Positions 9,278-17,299 of a stretch of DNA of 39,422 nt are shown here, piece by piece (within the stretch, counting starts at the first letter, position 1; the number at the start of each line of letters is the position of its first letter). The DNA is from UBA1783 sp964449115 (GTDB lineage: Bacteria; Bacillota_I; Bacilli_A; Erysipelotrichales; Erysipelotrichaceae). The notes under the pieces were generated by a model. It ran no database searches. It was given only the letters and a program-made list of their open reading frames with translations, and was not told the origin of the DNA. A program made the translations under genes and the position numbers. The stretch lies in contig CAYUXW010000014.1 in the NCBI GenBank assembly GCA_964449115.1, forward strand, positions 1 to 39,422, in the 5' to 3' direction.

Positions 9278-10609
9278 ATGAAAAAACAAGATGTTATTCA
9301 ATATAAAGAAAGTATTATCGAACAATTAGTTGAACTTTGCAGTTACAACAGTGTCTATATACCTGATGAAGGGGGCACACCTTTTGGAATCGAAAACAAA
9401 AAATGCCTGGAAAGAACTTTGGAAATTGCTGCTGGTTATGGTTTTAAAACGGTCAACGTTGATGATTATTGTGGCTATATCGAAATGGGACAAGGTGAAG
9501 AAATTATCGGCATTTTAGCCCATCTTGACATTGTTCCAGTAAGTGACAGCTGGAATACTGACCCATTTACCTTAACCCTGATAGATGATAAATACTACGC
9601 CAGGGGCACCTCTGATGATAAGGGGGCAGTAGTCTGCTCTCTAGCTGCTATGCGTGCTTTAAAACCGTTAGAACACACTTTTACTAAACGCGTAAGATTA
9701 ATTTTAGGTTCTAACGAAGAAACAGGAGCCAGATGTGTTAAGCACTATGTCGAAAAACATGGTCATGTTGATTATGGCTTTACTCCTGATGGTGAGTTCC
9801 CATTAGTATTTGGGGAAAAAGGTATTATCAGTGGATTGTTAAAATTAGAAAGTGACAAAATTTTAGATATCGAAGGTGGTAATGCTGGAAACACTGTCTG
9901 TGCCTCAGTAAAAATCACATTAAAAGATAACAGCTTTGATAAAGAAAAACTGGATGATTTCTTCAAAAAGAATAATATCAACTATTCTTTAAATGAAAAC
10001 ATCCTGATTGTTAATGGTGTTGCTGCCCATGCTTCAACTCCACAATTTGGCGTTAATGCGATTTCCTATGCTTTGGAAGGTTTATATCAGGCTGACATCA
10101 ATGATAACGCTGTTGACAGCTATCACAACCTGATTGGTTTGGGATATAACGGTGAAGGATTGAAAATTGATTTTTCTGATGATTATGGCAATTTAACCTT
10201 CAATGTTGGTGTCTGTTATAAAGAAGATGATTATCTAGTTTTTACAGTCAATATTCGTTTCCCTGTCACGATGAAAAAAGAATTTGTAATCGAAGCTATT
10301 AAGAAAAACTCTAACGGATTAATTCAAAATCTAAATGGCGTTGATCCTTTGTTCTATAGTCCAGATCTTCCAATGATTAAGGCCTTGCACAAAGCGTATG
10401 TTGATGTAACAAATGATACTGTCAAACAACCAATGGTCATTGGTGGAGGTACATATGCAAAATCAATGAACAATGTTGTTGCTTTTGGCTGTGATGATGG
10501 AAAGCATAATTACCACATCCATGATGATAATGAATTTGTCACCTGGGATTCTCTAGAAACTCAGGTAGTATGTTACTATCATGCGATTTTAAATTTAATG
10601 AAAATCTAA
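9278..10609 (+). CDS. M20 family dipeptidase (PepV/Sapep type)
   Basis: 443 aa, the usual length for cytoplasmic zinc dipeptidases of the PepV group. Visible active-site pieces: H82xD84 in LAHLDIVP, D114 in GTSDDKGA, E147-E148 in SNEETG (general base and ligand), D171 in TPDGEFP, and a late His in the KHNYHIHDD stretch. These enzymes cleave dipeptides and some N-terminally unblocked short peptides. AAAGGA six bases before ATG. It is second in a two-gene unit and is followed by a terminator. The call is firm at subfamily level; substrate preference is not visible. Confidence 0.9.
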   Translation: MKKQDVIQYKESIIEQLVELCSYNSVYIPDEGGTPFGIENKKCLERTLEIAAGYGFKTVNVDDYCGYIEMGQGEEIIGILAHLDIVPVSDSWNTDPFTLTLIDDKYYARGTSDDKGAVVCSLAAMRALKPLEHTFTKRVRLILGSNEETGARCVKHYVEKHGHVDYGFTPDGEFPLVFGEKGIISGLLKLESDKILDIEGGNAGNTVCASVKITLKDNSFDKEKLDDFFKKNNINYSLNENILIVNGVAAHASTPQFGVNAISYALEGLYQADINDNAVDSYHNLIGLGYNGEGLKIDFSDDYGNLTFNVGVCYKEDDYLVFTVNIRFPVTMKKEFVIEAIKKNSNGLIQNLNGVDPLFYSPDLPMIKALHKAYVDVTNDTVKQPMVIGGGTYAKSMNNVVAFGCDDGKHNYHIHDDNEFVTWDSLETQVVCYYHAILNLMKI

Positions 10610-10636
10610 TTACTAAAATTTTATAATTCAGACCTT

Positions 10637-10679
10637 AGAAAAAGTGGTCGAGATAATATTCTCTACCACTTTCTTTTTT
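10637..10679. terminator. bidirectional intrinsic terminator
   Basis: Stem AAAGTGGT (10641-10648) / ACCACTTT (10665-10672) with an inner GAGA/TCTC pairing; T-run to the right and A-run to the left. It separates the M20 gene from the convergent 717-aa surface-protein gene. Confidence 0.85.
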
Positions 10680-10695
10680 AATAATCCTATTACTT

Positions 10696-12849
10696 TTACT
10701 TGTCTTCTATTTTAGAAACATACTTTTCAAGCATTTTTCTTTTGCCAAACTCTAAAGCAATGATTCCAGCTAAAGATAACACCATCATTTTAGTCCAGAT
10801 ATGGATTTTACTGTTGTCTCCTGTTTCTGGAACTTTATCCTTACGATTTACGAATTGAGCACTGGTGTTGGCAATAAGAGTTCCATTGTGTGCTGTAGCA
10901 AATACCTGATAACCCTCATTATCGCTTTCAACTATACTGTATTCAATTCCTTCTGGAAGTCCTTCAATTGTTATATATTCATTATGTTTAAGCTGGATTT
11001 TACCTCCATTTGAAATTGTACCAGTCTTACTTCCATGATAACTATAAACAGCTTCAGAAGCAAAGTTTACAGTAAATGTGAAATACTTTTCTATATCAGC
11101 ACCATCTCCAAGTACCATTTTTCCAATAGTTAACTCATATACATTTCTGGTATTGGTAAATACTACTTCAGCTATCTGACCTTCAGTAATTGTTCCACTT
11201 GTTTCTGTTGAGGTAGTAACATAACCTTCATCAGAATAGTCTTCTTCACTTACACTGTAATCTATACCAGCTGGTAAAAATCTAATGGTCTTGCTTTCAG
11301 TACCCTTTAATCCAATTGTAGCTACACCGTTAATAAATGTTACTCCATCAATGGTATCATTGATACTTTCATCAGAAAGTGTGATGGTAAATTCAAAGAC
11401 TTTATTTACATCTGCAGCATTGCCAGAAATCATCTTCACAATAGTGAGTATTCCCCATTTTCTTGTATTAGTGAATTCGGCCAGAGAAGCTTTGTTTTCA
11501 TCAATTGTTCCAGATGCTCCAACCGCGGTGGTATTATAACCATCATTATCACTTTCAGTTACGGTATAGCCTATTCCATTTGGTAAACCTTCAATAAATT
11601 TGCTCTGTCCACCTTTTAAAAAGATAACAGCTATACCATCAGTAAATACAACTTCACTGAAAGTTCCACTAATTGCTTCATTAAGTACAATAGTAAATTT
11701 GAACTCTTTGTTATAATCTGCCCCATAGCCTTCCAGTTTTTTAGATATTGTTAGACTTCCATCAGAATTTCTGGTATTGGTAAAGGATGCTGTAACCTCA
11801 GTATCTCCAACAATAACTCCAGTTATTTCTTCTGGCACTGTAATATAGCCATCAGCAGTATAATCTGTTTCAGTTACAGTAAAGCCTACTCCATTAGGTA
11901 ATCCTTCAATGGTTTTGCTTTCAGAGCCCTTTAAGAAAATTGTAGCTACACCACTGGTAAACAATACTTCGCTGAACTGTCCATTGATACTACTATCAGT
12001 AAGGGTGATAGTAAATTCAAATTGTTTATCAGCATCTGCTCCATTACCGGCTATTATCTTTTCAACAATCAGAGCTCCATAGGTATTTCTGGTATTTGTT
12101 AATGAGCCACCAGTTACTGTTGTTGAACTTTCATTGTAGGAACCAATCGCAAAAAATGACCAGTCACTTTGGTCATAGTACTGAATCAGTCCAGGACTTA
12201 TGTTCATTCCATATGCAGGAAAATCACCATACCCATTTATAAACTGGAAATTTGAATTTTGCATACCAGCAACATTAGCTTCTATAGAATCAATAACCAT
12301 ATTTTGTTCATTGGCAGTTAGTGCTCTTGCTGACCAGATTACTACATCATTACCCTTTTTTGAGGCAATAATTGGATTTTGATTCTCATCTGCATAAGTA
12401 GGTATTTCCAGCTGATTACATGGGGTAATTCTTTGCCAGCCCTCATTAACTTCAAAAGGACTGTGCTGTACAACTGGATCTACATGAACCGTTTCTACAT
12501 AACCACTAAAAGCACTTTGAGTTATTAGAAAGTTGTAAGTCGTATTACTGGCTTCAATATAATATAGTTCATATGGAACTGTAAAATTACACATCCATCC
12601 AGTAAGGCTGGAAACATCTTTTGATTCCACCAATATTGCTGCTGAGGGATCATCAAGATACCTATACAAAGATATAGTTATGGATTCAGGCCTTGATTCT
12701 TGAGAATCAGCATTTCCATTCCATACAATTGTTACAGGGATTTGAATTGACCCATCGCCAGAATTCTGCTCTGCCTTTGTCACTCTATACATTGAAAATA
12801 TCATCACAATGCAAAGCAATAAACCAAATAACTTTCTTTTTCCTTTCAT
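10696..12849 (-). CDS. cell-wall surface protein with four isopeptide-type repeats, VPETG anchor
   Basis: 717 aa. Signal peptide 1-26 (MKGKRKLFG, hydrophobic core, cut near TKA); an N-terminal Cna_B-like domain (VTIVWNGNADSQESRP..., about 36-130); a linker with a TNTR end near 254; four repeats of about 100-107 aa (about 257-363, 364-465, 466-570, 571-672), each running from a Lys strand (IVEKI, ISKKL, IVKMI, IGKMV) through ADxxKxFxF to a closing FTNTR/FVNRK strand. These match the DUF7601 / Spy0128-like pilin domain pattern (named from memory). Then VPETGDN at 673, a hydrophobic segment and a basic tail. Resembles SpaA-type pilins or adhesins; no pilin-class sortase is next to it. AGGAG and AAAGG precede ATG. 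Confidence 0.9.
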   Translation of the reverse strand: MKGKRKLFGLLLCIVMIFSMYRVTKAEQNSGDGSIQIPVTIVWNGNADSQESRPESITISLYRYLDDPSAAILVESKDVSSLTGWMCNFTVPYELYYIEASNTTYNFLITQSAFSGYVETVHVDPVVQHSPFEVNEGWQRITPCNQLEIPTYADENQNPIIASKKGNDVVIWSARALTANEQNMVIDSIEANVAGMQNSNFQFINGYGDFPAYGMNISPGLIQYYDQSDWSFFAIGSYNESSTTVTGGSLTNTRNTYGALIVEKIIAGNGADADKQFEFTITLTDSSINGQFSEVLFTSGVATIFLKGSESKTIEGLPNGVGFTVTETDYTADGYITVPEEITGVIVGDTEVTASFTNTRNSDGSLTISKKLEGYGADYNKEFKFTIVLNEAISGTFSEVVFTDGIAVIFLKGGQSKFIEGLPNGIGYTVTESDNDGYNTTAVGASGTIDENKASLAEFTNTRKWGILTIVKMISGNAADVNKVFEFTITLSDESINDTIDGVTFINGVATIGLKGTESKTIRFLPAGIDYSVSEEDYSDEGYVTTSTETSGTITEGQIAEVVFTNTRNVYELTIGKMVLGDGADIEKYFTFTVNFASEAVYSYHGSKTGTISNGGKIQLKHNEYITIEGLPEGIEYSIVESDNEGYQVFATAHNGTLIANTSAQFVNRKDKVPETGDNSKIHIWTKMMVLSLAGIIALEFGKRKMLEKYVSKIEDK

Positions 12850-13044
12850 TGAAACCTTTCTCCTTCTTCTTTATAAGGAAAGCTTATTGCACTTATGTGC
12901 TACTAATTTCTCCTGGAACTTTAATTTTGACTGTCTATCCTCGCTACAGCATTAAACAGCTTGTGAAACACACAATCATTGCTGGTTTTCCAGCGTATTT
13001 CTACGATACTAAAAAACCTGAATCCAAGAAAATCAAATATCACA

Positions 13045-13079
13045 CAATGGTTTTTTTATATTTTTACCATTGTTTTTAT
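13045..13079 (+). terminator. terminator-like hairpin on the plus strand inside the leader
   Basis: CAATGGT / ACCATTG with a 14-nt T-rich loop, followed by TTTTTATTT on the plus strand only. No convincing plus-strand gene precedes it, so it may stop antisense transcription, or merely be one of the leader hairpins seen from the other side. Confidence 0.35.
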
Positions 13080-13080
13080 T

Positions 13081-13231
13081 TATAAATCTCTGTTCGTTTT
13101 AAACTATTCAATAATATGATGTTCTTTTTAAAGGTTTAAAGATGAAAAAGCCTTTAAGTTGTAACCCTACAACAAAGCCTTACTCCAATCACAATATTTT
13201 CTATATTTTAAACTTCTAACAGAGATTATAA
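13081..13231. repeat. MITE-like inverted-repeat segment
   Basis: ATCTCTGTT (13086-13094) and AACAGAGAT (13218-13226) are perfect 9-bp inverted ends of a 141-bp segment, directly flanked on both sides by TATAA (13081-13085 and 13227-13231), as a 5-bp target duplication would be. Because TATA is itself nearly palindromic, the flanks may be an extension of the RNA stem instead. No second copy was seen in the window. Confidence 0.35.
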
Positions 13232-13260
13232 ACCCATTTTTTTCTTGTACTTATACTTAT

Positions 13261-13289
13261 ATTATAATAACTTTATTCACACTTTTCAA
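13261..13289 (-). promoter_or_regulatory. promoter of the 717-aa surface-protein gene
   Basis: Minus strand TTGAAA (13289-13284), 17-bp spacer, TATAAT (13266-13261). Best promoter match upstream of the gene; none as good was seen closer to it. Confidence 0.65.
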
Positions 13290-13390
13290 TACTTATGCTT
13301 AAGTCAAACCATATTAAAAAATACCTCTTAACGTATTATCTATCCAATGTTTTATTATAATAGCTGTTATATAATGGGTTTTAATCAAAT

Positions 13391-13421
13391 TAAAAATGAT
13401 AAGGAAAAATCCTTACCATTT
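13391..13421 (-). terminator. intrinsic terminator of the zinc-ribbon gene
   Basis: Minus strand AAATGGTAAGG / CCTTATCATTT (one G-U pair), loop ATTTTT, then TTTTTA. It lies 25 bp beyond the stop codon. Confidence 0.85.
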
Positions 13422-13446
13422 ATAAATCATACATTCAGATTGAAAC

Positions 13447-14208
13447 CTACAATTTTTTAATGCGAATATAAACCACATTATTGCCTTCATATTGTACATG
13501 AACTTCATATCCCTCTTTATTATTACCATAATAATAGCCATTTCCTTTATAGTAATCTAATGAGAAACCTTTTTCATAGCACTCATTAATGTAAGCATTG
13601 TAATCATCTTTGCTCATACCAGCAACATAGAGAGAAAAGTAATCTGGACTTTCAATCTCAATTTTTCCAACATCTGAATCTGGAACCGGTAAAAGACTGG
13701 CAATTTCACTATTTGGCCAGATAAGGGTTTCCATTTCTATAGGGGCATCAAGCTGTATAGATAGTTCTTTATCCTGCTCATCATACCACAAATAAAGTTT
13801 ATAACCTTCTTTATTAAAAGCCTTATAACTAATATCACTAATTTCTTTTTCAACTTCAAAACCCATTGTCTGACATTCAGACATGTACTCTTTAAATTCC
13901 TCTTTTGATGTTTTAAATATATCTATACTCAAATATTTACCGGAATTTACAATTACATTTCCAAATTCTGATTCTGGCTCAGGTAAAACATGTGCTAGTA
14001 CTAAACTATTCCACTCAATTTTATTAGCAACATATTCACGATAATAACCAATACCAGCTAATAATAAAACTACAATTATAGCTATCAAATATTCTTTTTT
14101 ACTAAAAGATTTTTTATTTTCCATCCCACAGGAAGGGCAGATCTTTTCATTTTTGGACATTGGTAGCTGACAATTTTTACACAATACTTCTTTAGAATTT
14201 TTAAACAT
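13447..14208 (-). CDS. zinc-ribbon membrane protein with duplicated outer domain
   Basis: 253 aa. Near the N-terminus CKNC...CPSC forms a zinc-ribbon, then one membrane helix (LIAIIVVLLLAGIGYY), then two related extracytoplasmic domains of about 85 aa. Each begins VLPEPESEFG or LLPVPDSDVG and contains a KEEFKEYMSEC or KDDYNAYINEC helix and an NKEGY strand, so the domain is an internal duplication. It resembles the DUF6591-type proteins of gut Firmicutes (from memory, moderate). Start at 14208 (GGAAGG four bases upstream) rather than the longer frame to 14262. Monocistronic, own terminator. Function unknown. Confidence 0.8.
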   Translation of the reverse strand: MFKNSKEVLCKNCQLPMSKNEKICPSCGMENKKSFSKKEYLIAIIVVLLLAGIGYYREYVANKIEWNSLVLAHVLPEPESEFGNVIVNSGKYLSIDIFKTSKEEFKEYMSECQTMGFEVEKEISDISYKAFNKEGYKLYLWYDEQDKELSIQLDAPIEMETLIWPNSEIASLLPVPDSDVGKIEIESPDYFSLYVAGMSKDDYNAYINECYEKGFSLDYYKGNGYYYGNNKEGYEVHVQYEGNNVVYIRIKKL

Positions 14209-14312
14209 TTTTCCTTCCTTTCCTGTTTGTTTATATAACAAGGCTTTTATAAATTTTAACATATTAGAAGATGGCCTTTCAATTATCTTGTTTTTCTGAT
14301 ATTTTTGTCTAA

Positions 14313-14342
14313 TTGAGTATTAAGACTTATACATGCTATAAT
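14313..14342 (+). promoter_or_regulatory. promoter of the FMN riboswitch-ribU transcript
   Basis: TTGAGT (14313-14318), 18-bp spacer, TATAAT (14337-14342), with TG one base before the -10 (extended -10). The start near 14349 coincides with the 5' end of the riboswitch. Confidence 0.75.
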
Positions 14343-14348
14343 GAACGT

Positions 14349-14460
14349 GTTACTTCGGGGACAGGTGAAAATCCTTACCGCTGGTTATACCCCAGGCGCC
14401 TTAACAGGCTGAAATGGTGCAATTCCATTGGCGACAGTAATAGTCTGGATGAAAGAAGGA
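14349..14460 (+). ncRNA. FMN riboswitch (RFN element)
   Basis: Conserved pieces in order: CTTCGGGG-ACAGGTGAAAATCC, TTACCG, CTGGTTATACCCCAGG, CTGAAATGGTGCAATTCC, GCGACAGTAATAGTCTGGATG, GAAAGAAGGA. The 3' arm of P1, GAAG (14455-14458), is part of the ribosome site GAAGGA of ribU and pairs with CTTC (14353-14356). No U-tailed terminator lies between aptamer and gene. FMN binding should therefore hide the ribosome site, a translational switch. Confidence 0.95.
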
Positions 14461-14466
14461 ATGATG

Positions 14467-15054
14467 ATGAATAAAAAAACAAAGTATCTAGTAACTATTT
14501 CTTTGGCGTCTGCTCTAGCAATGATTCTACTGTTGTTTAGAGTATCTCTGCCATTTCTGCCACCTTTCTACAAGCTGGACTTTTCAGAAAGTGTTGTACT
14601 CTTAGCTGGTTATCTATTGGACGCCAAAGCAACTATAATTATTCAATTATTAAAGAATATTCTTAAAATTCTAATCTCATCTACAAACACAGCCTTTGTC
14701 GGTGATTTGGCTAACTTTATAATGGGGGTATCCTTTGTCTTTCCAGCTGTAGCTATTTACAAGAAAAATGAAAGTAAAAAATCTATGCTTCTGGGACTGG
14801 CAGCTGGCATAGTCAGCTTAACTATTGTAGGTTGTCTGGTTAATTACTATATCATGTTGCCTACCTATGCTACTGTTTTTAAGATGCCAATTGAAGATAT
14901 TGTGGCCATGGGCAGTAAATTAAATGGTAATATAACCAGTCTGTTTAGCTTTATAGTATTTGCCACTGCTCCATTTAACCTGATAAAAGGAACCAGCAGT
15001 GCTGTTATAGCCTTTCTGATTTGGAAAAACATTAAGGTATTGATTAAAAAATAA
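14467..15054 (+). CDS. ribU: riboflavin ECF transporter substrate-binding subunit RibU
   Basis: 195 aa, hydrophobic with about six membrane helices. The S-component captures riboflavin and works with a shared EcfAA'T energy module, which is not in this window. The LPFLPPFYKLDFSE stretch near residue 30 and a following GYLL segment are the family hallmark. Three ATGs stand in a row at 14461, 14464 and 14467; the third is placed six bases after GAAGGA. The upstream FMN riboswitch independently supports the substrate. Monocistronic, with a terminator right after the stop. Confidence 0.95.
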   Translation: MNKKTKYLVTISLASALAMILLLFRVSLPFLPPFYKLDFSESVVLLAGYLLDAKATIIIQLLKNILKILISSTNTAFVGDLANFIMGVSFVFPAVAIYKKNESKKSMLLGLAAGIVSLTIVGCLVNYYIMLPTYATVFKMPIEDIVAMGSKLNGNITSLFSFIVFATAPFNLIKGTSSAVIAFLIWKNIKVLIKK

Positions 15055-15077
15055 AATGGGATTAAATCCCATTTTTG
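15053..15077. terminator. bidirectional intrinsic terminator
   Basis: AAAATGGGA / TCCCATTTT around a TTAAA loop, with T-run to the right; the A-rich left arm works for the convergent gene ending at 15080. Confidence 0.85.
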
Positions 15078-15079
15078 TT

Positions 15080-16015
15080 TTAGTATTTTAAAATTTCTTC
15101 GATATCTGGATAACTGTTAGGAATAACCAGATTTTTTCTTTTGTTTTCTTTTTGCTGATATGAACAAACGAACCTGTCTTCACCTGTTGATTCTACTTTT
15201 AAATCTTTTAAAGGCTGAATAACACCATTTATTCCACCAATTATTGTGTTTCTGCAAACTATGCCATCCTTTTTAAAGTATTGGAAATTTTTAGCATTCA
15301 AGAAAGGTGACATTTTTACCACCCAGACAATATAGGCAATTAATAATCCATATATAATAAGAATCATCAGACCTGGGTTAATTTTAATATTTGTTAAAAT
15401 AAAGATCATTACAAACATCAATCCAAATAACGCAAAAACACTCAGAATCAACAATAAATTCTTATCAGCTTTATTTTTCTTAGCAAACTGCTTATCGTAG
15501 CTATAAATTTTTACTCTTGTCTCTTCACCTTCTTCACCTGTTACATTGGTATTTTGAATAACAATCTCTTCAACTTCAAAGTCATTATTCAACTTTTTAC
15601 CTGCTATAGTTCCTCTAACCAGATTAAACATGATTAATCCTTCAAAAAGAATATCAATTATAAAAGAGCCCTCAAAGCCAAAGACGAAGAAATAACCAAT
15701 AAATACTAATATGTCGGTACCAAACAGAACAGTAGCGACTCTCATCCATTTCCAGTCCTTATTTGAAAGCAGATAAGAAATCGTATACAAAGCAATTGGT
15801 ACAACCGCAAACATCACAACAACTATTACTGAAGTAAAACCCCTGAAGACATGTTTTGCGAAAATCAAAGCTAGTTGTGGAGTAATCATTGAATACAGGA
15901 AAGTATATCCCATTTCAAAAAACAACATAAAACAGTTTAAGACACTGAAGATAATTATTGCTAGAAGCGTACTTCTGGCTCCCTTGTAAGTGTTCAACAA
16001 ATTCATTTTTTCCAT
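15080..16015 (-). CDS. polytopic membrane protein of unknown function
   Basis: 311 aa. Roughly six hydrophobic segments: four in the first 145 residues, then a cytoplasmic-looking acidic linker (VTGEEGEETRV), two more near 190-240, and a soluble C-terminal 75 residues. The C-terminal part (FKKDGIVCRNT...LKDLKVESTGEDRF) resembles the PH-like tails of DUF5673-type membrane proteins, but I do not recognise the family with certainty. AAAGG precedes ATG by eight bases; the Met at 16006 is an alternative start. It is divergent from the K+ uptake operon and no shared function is implied. Confidence 0.75.
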   Translation of the reverse strand: MEKMNLLNTYKGARSTLLAIIIFSVLNCFMLFFEMGYTFLYSMITPQLALIFAKHVFRGFTSVIVVVMFAVVPIALYTISYLLSNKDWKWMRVATVLFGTDILVFIGYFFVFGFEGSFIIDILFEGLIMFNLVRGTIAGKKLNNDFEVEEIVIQNTNVTGEEGEETRVKIYSYDKQFAKKNKADKNLLLILSVFALFGLMFVMIFILTNIKINPGLMILIIYGLLIAYIVWVVKMSPFLNAKNFQYFKKDGIVCRNTIIGGINGVIQPLKDLKVESTGEDRFVCSYQQKENKRKNLVIPNSYPDIEEILKY

Positions 16016-16146
16016 AATAATTTACCTTTTTAATATTTCATCCTTTACCAAAATATAAGTCAAACTGGCTTTTTCTCATCAGATAACACAGTAAAAATTT
16101 CATACCAGTAAACTTATAATAAGTATTTTATCACAATTGGCTGGTA

Positions 16147-16175
16147 TTGTTAAAAAGAAATTTTAGTTTTATAAT
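16147..16175 (+). promoter_or_regulatory. promoter of the K+ uptake operon
   Basis: TTGTTA (16147-16152), 17 bp, TATAAT (16170-16175); start codon at 16198. A second isolated TATAAT (16115-16120) lacks a -35. Confidence 0.6.
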
Positions 16176-16197
16176 TTAATTGTTGAGGTAAAAGCTT

Positions 16198-16623
16198 ATG
16201 TCTAAAATAAACACAAATAAATTAACAATAATTGTAGGTTGTGGACGTTTAGGAGCCGAACTTGCCAATTCTATTTCCGATAATAATGGAGATGTAATTG
16301 TCATTGATAATAATAAAGATTCACTTAGAAGGCTGTCTTTTTCTTTTGGTGGTATTGCCACTGTCAAAGATGGTACTGATATCGACGCTTTAAAAGAAGC
16401 TAATATTGAAAAAGCTGGTACAGTTATTGCGGTCACTGACGATGAAAACACCAATATTATGATTGCTCTGATGGCTAAAAATCTTTTTAAAGTTAAAAAT
16501 GTAATTTTAAGAGTTCACGATAATTCAAAACAGCCGATATATAGCGATAGTGATATTCATGTTATCTGCCCTAGTGAACTGACTACTAAGGCAGTTAAAG
16601 AAATGATGTCTGGAGGTAAGTAG
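16198..16623 (+). CDS. TrkA-family K+ channel regulator, RCK_N domain only
   Basis: 141 aa, essentially one Rossmann-type TrkA_N (RCK) domain. The nucleotide motif is intact: VGCGRLG at 13-19 and an acidic D37 at the end of the second strand (VIVIDNN). There is no TrkA_C domain, although the normal KtrA is about 220 aa. GAGGT eight bases before ATG. One base separates its stop from the next TrkA-like gene, and TrkH follows, so it should be a cytoplasmic gating-ring subunit. It probably needs the second protein to complete the ring. Confidence 0.88.
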   Translation: MSKINTNKLTIIVGCGRLGAELANSISDNNGDVIVIDNNKDSLRRLSFSFGGIATVKDGTDIDALKEANIEKAGTVIAVTDDENTNIMIALMAKNLFKVKNVILRVHDNSKQPIYSDSDIHVICPSELTTKAVKEMMSGGK

Positions 16624-16624
16624 T

Positions 16625-17299
16625 ATGAATCAACGTATTTTTATTGTCGGAAGTTCTCTTCAGGTCAAATCACTGGCTCAGTCACTAATAAATAAAAGGT
16701 TTCCTGTTACCGTTATCAGTAACAATATAGAACTCTGTAAGGAACTGTCTCAAATTGATAATATGGTTGTTATTTTCGGCGATGGTGATAAGCGCTATGT
16801 CTTAGAAGATGCTGATACAGCGAAATGTAAAATTATGATAGCTATGACTGAAAATGATGCTGATAATCTGGCTATCTGTCTAATGGCTAAAAAAATATTT
16901 AATGTAAAAAAGACTATTTCTTTAGTCAGTGATGCTAAAAAGACAGCTTTTTTCTATCAGATGGGAATCGATTCAGTAGTATGTACTACTACTACAATTA
17001 CTACCATTGTTGAACAAAAAGCTATTTTGGATGAGTTGGCTACGATGATTCCAATTGGAGAAGGCAGAGTTAGAATCTCTGAAGTAAAAGTAAATGAAGA
17101 TTCTCCGATTGTTAATAAATCACTGTATGATATATCTCTTCCTTCTCAATCGATTATCGCCTGCATTTTACGTGGACAATCTTCTATTATTCCTCGTGGT
17201 TCAACTCAGATATTAGCCAACGATATGTTGCTTCTGGTCGCTGCTGTTGAAGATGAAATGAAGGCTATTGAAATAATTACAGGTAAAAATTATGAATAA
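16625..17299 (+). CDS. TrkA-family regulator with degenerate nucleotide site plus TrkA_C
   Basis: 224 aa. An RCK_N fold (1-130) is followed by a TrkA_C-like domain (about 140-220: ISEVKVNEDSPIVNKSL..., DMLLLVAAVEDE). The glycine motif reads GSSLQV at 9-14 instead of GxGxxG, and the acidic residue after strand two is S32 (VISNN), so NAD(H)/ATP binding is probably lost. It overlaps the TrkH gene by eight bases. Together with the preceding short protein it looks like one ligand-binding and one structural half of a heteromeric gating ring. Confidence 0.88.
   Translation: MNQRIFIVGSSLQVKSLAQSLINKRFPVTVISNNIELCKELSQIDNMVVIFGDGDKRYVLEDADTAKCKIMIAMTENDADNLAICLMAKKIFNVKKTISLVSDAKKTAFFYQMGIDSVVCTTTTITTIVEQKAILDELATMIPIGEGRVRISEVKVNEDSPIVNKSLYDISLPSQSIIACILRGQSSIIPRGSTQILANDMLLLVAAVEDEMKAIEIITGKNYE

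Larger units (their letters stand above)
12850..13254 (-). other. long structured 5' leader of the 717-aa surface-protein gene
   Basis: From the promoter at 13261-13289 to the ATG at 12849 is about 400 nt, very long for this window. The minus-strand transcript has several paired elements: a closing stem AATCTCTGTT (13227-13218) / AACAGAGATT (13094-13085); hairpin GTTGTA/TACAAC inside it; CAATGGT (13072-13066) / ACCATTG (13051-13045); GCTGG-AAAA-CCAGC near 12990; TTGTG/CACAA just downstream. No known riboswitch consensus was recognised, and no open frame with a ribosome site lies on the minus strand. Whether this is a regulatory RNA or a stabilising leader is unknown. Confidence 0.45.

Noticed and set aside
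12693..13085. 130-codon plus-strand open frame across the leader, ending at a terminator-like hairpin
   Set aside because: Its first 157 bases are antisense to the surface-protein gene, there is no ribosome site, and the product is not family-like. A short gene in 12890-13080 cannot be wholly excluded.
12850..13254. Known riboswitch (cyclic-di-GMP, B12, raiA or similar) in the long leader
   Set aside because: None of the conserved cores of those classes was found on the minus strand.
16115..16120. Upstream TATAAT as the K+ operon promoter
   Set aside because: No -35 at a workable distance; the 16147-16175 promoter is better and nearer.
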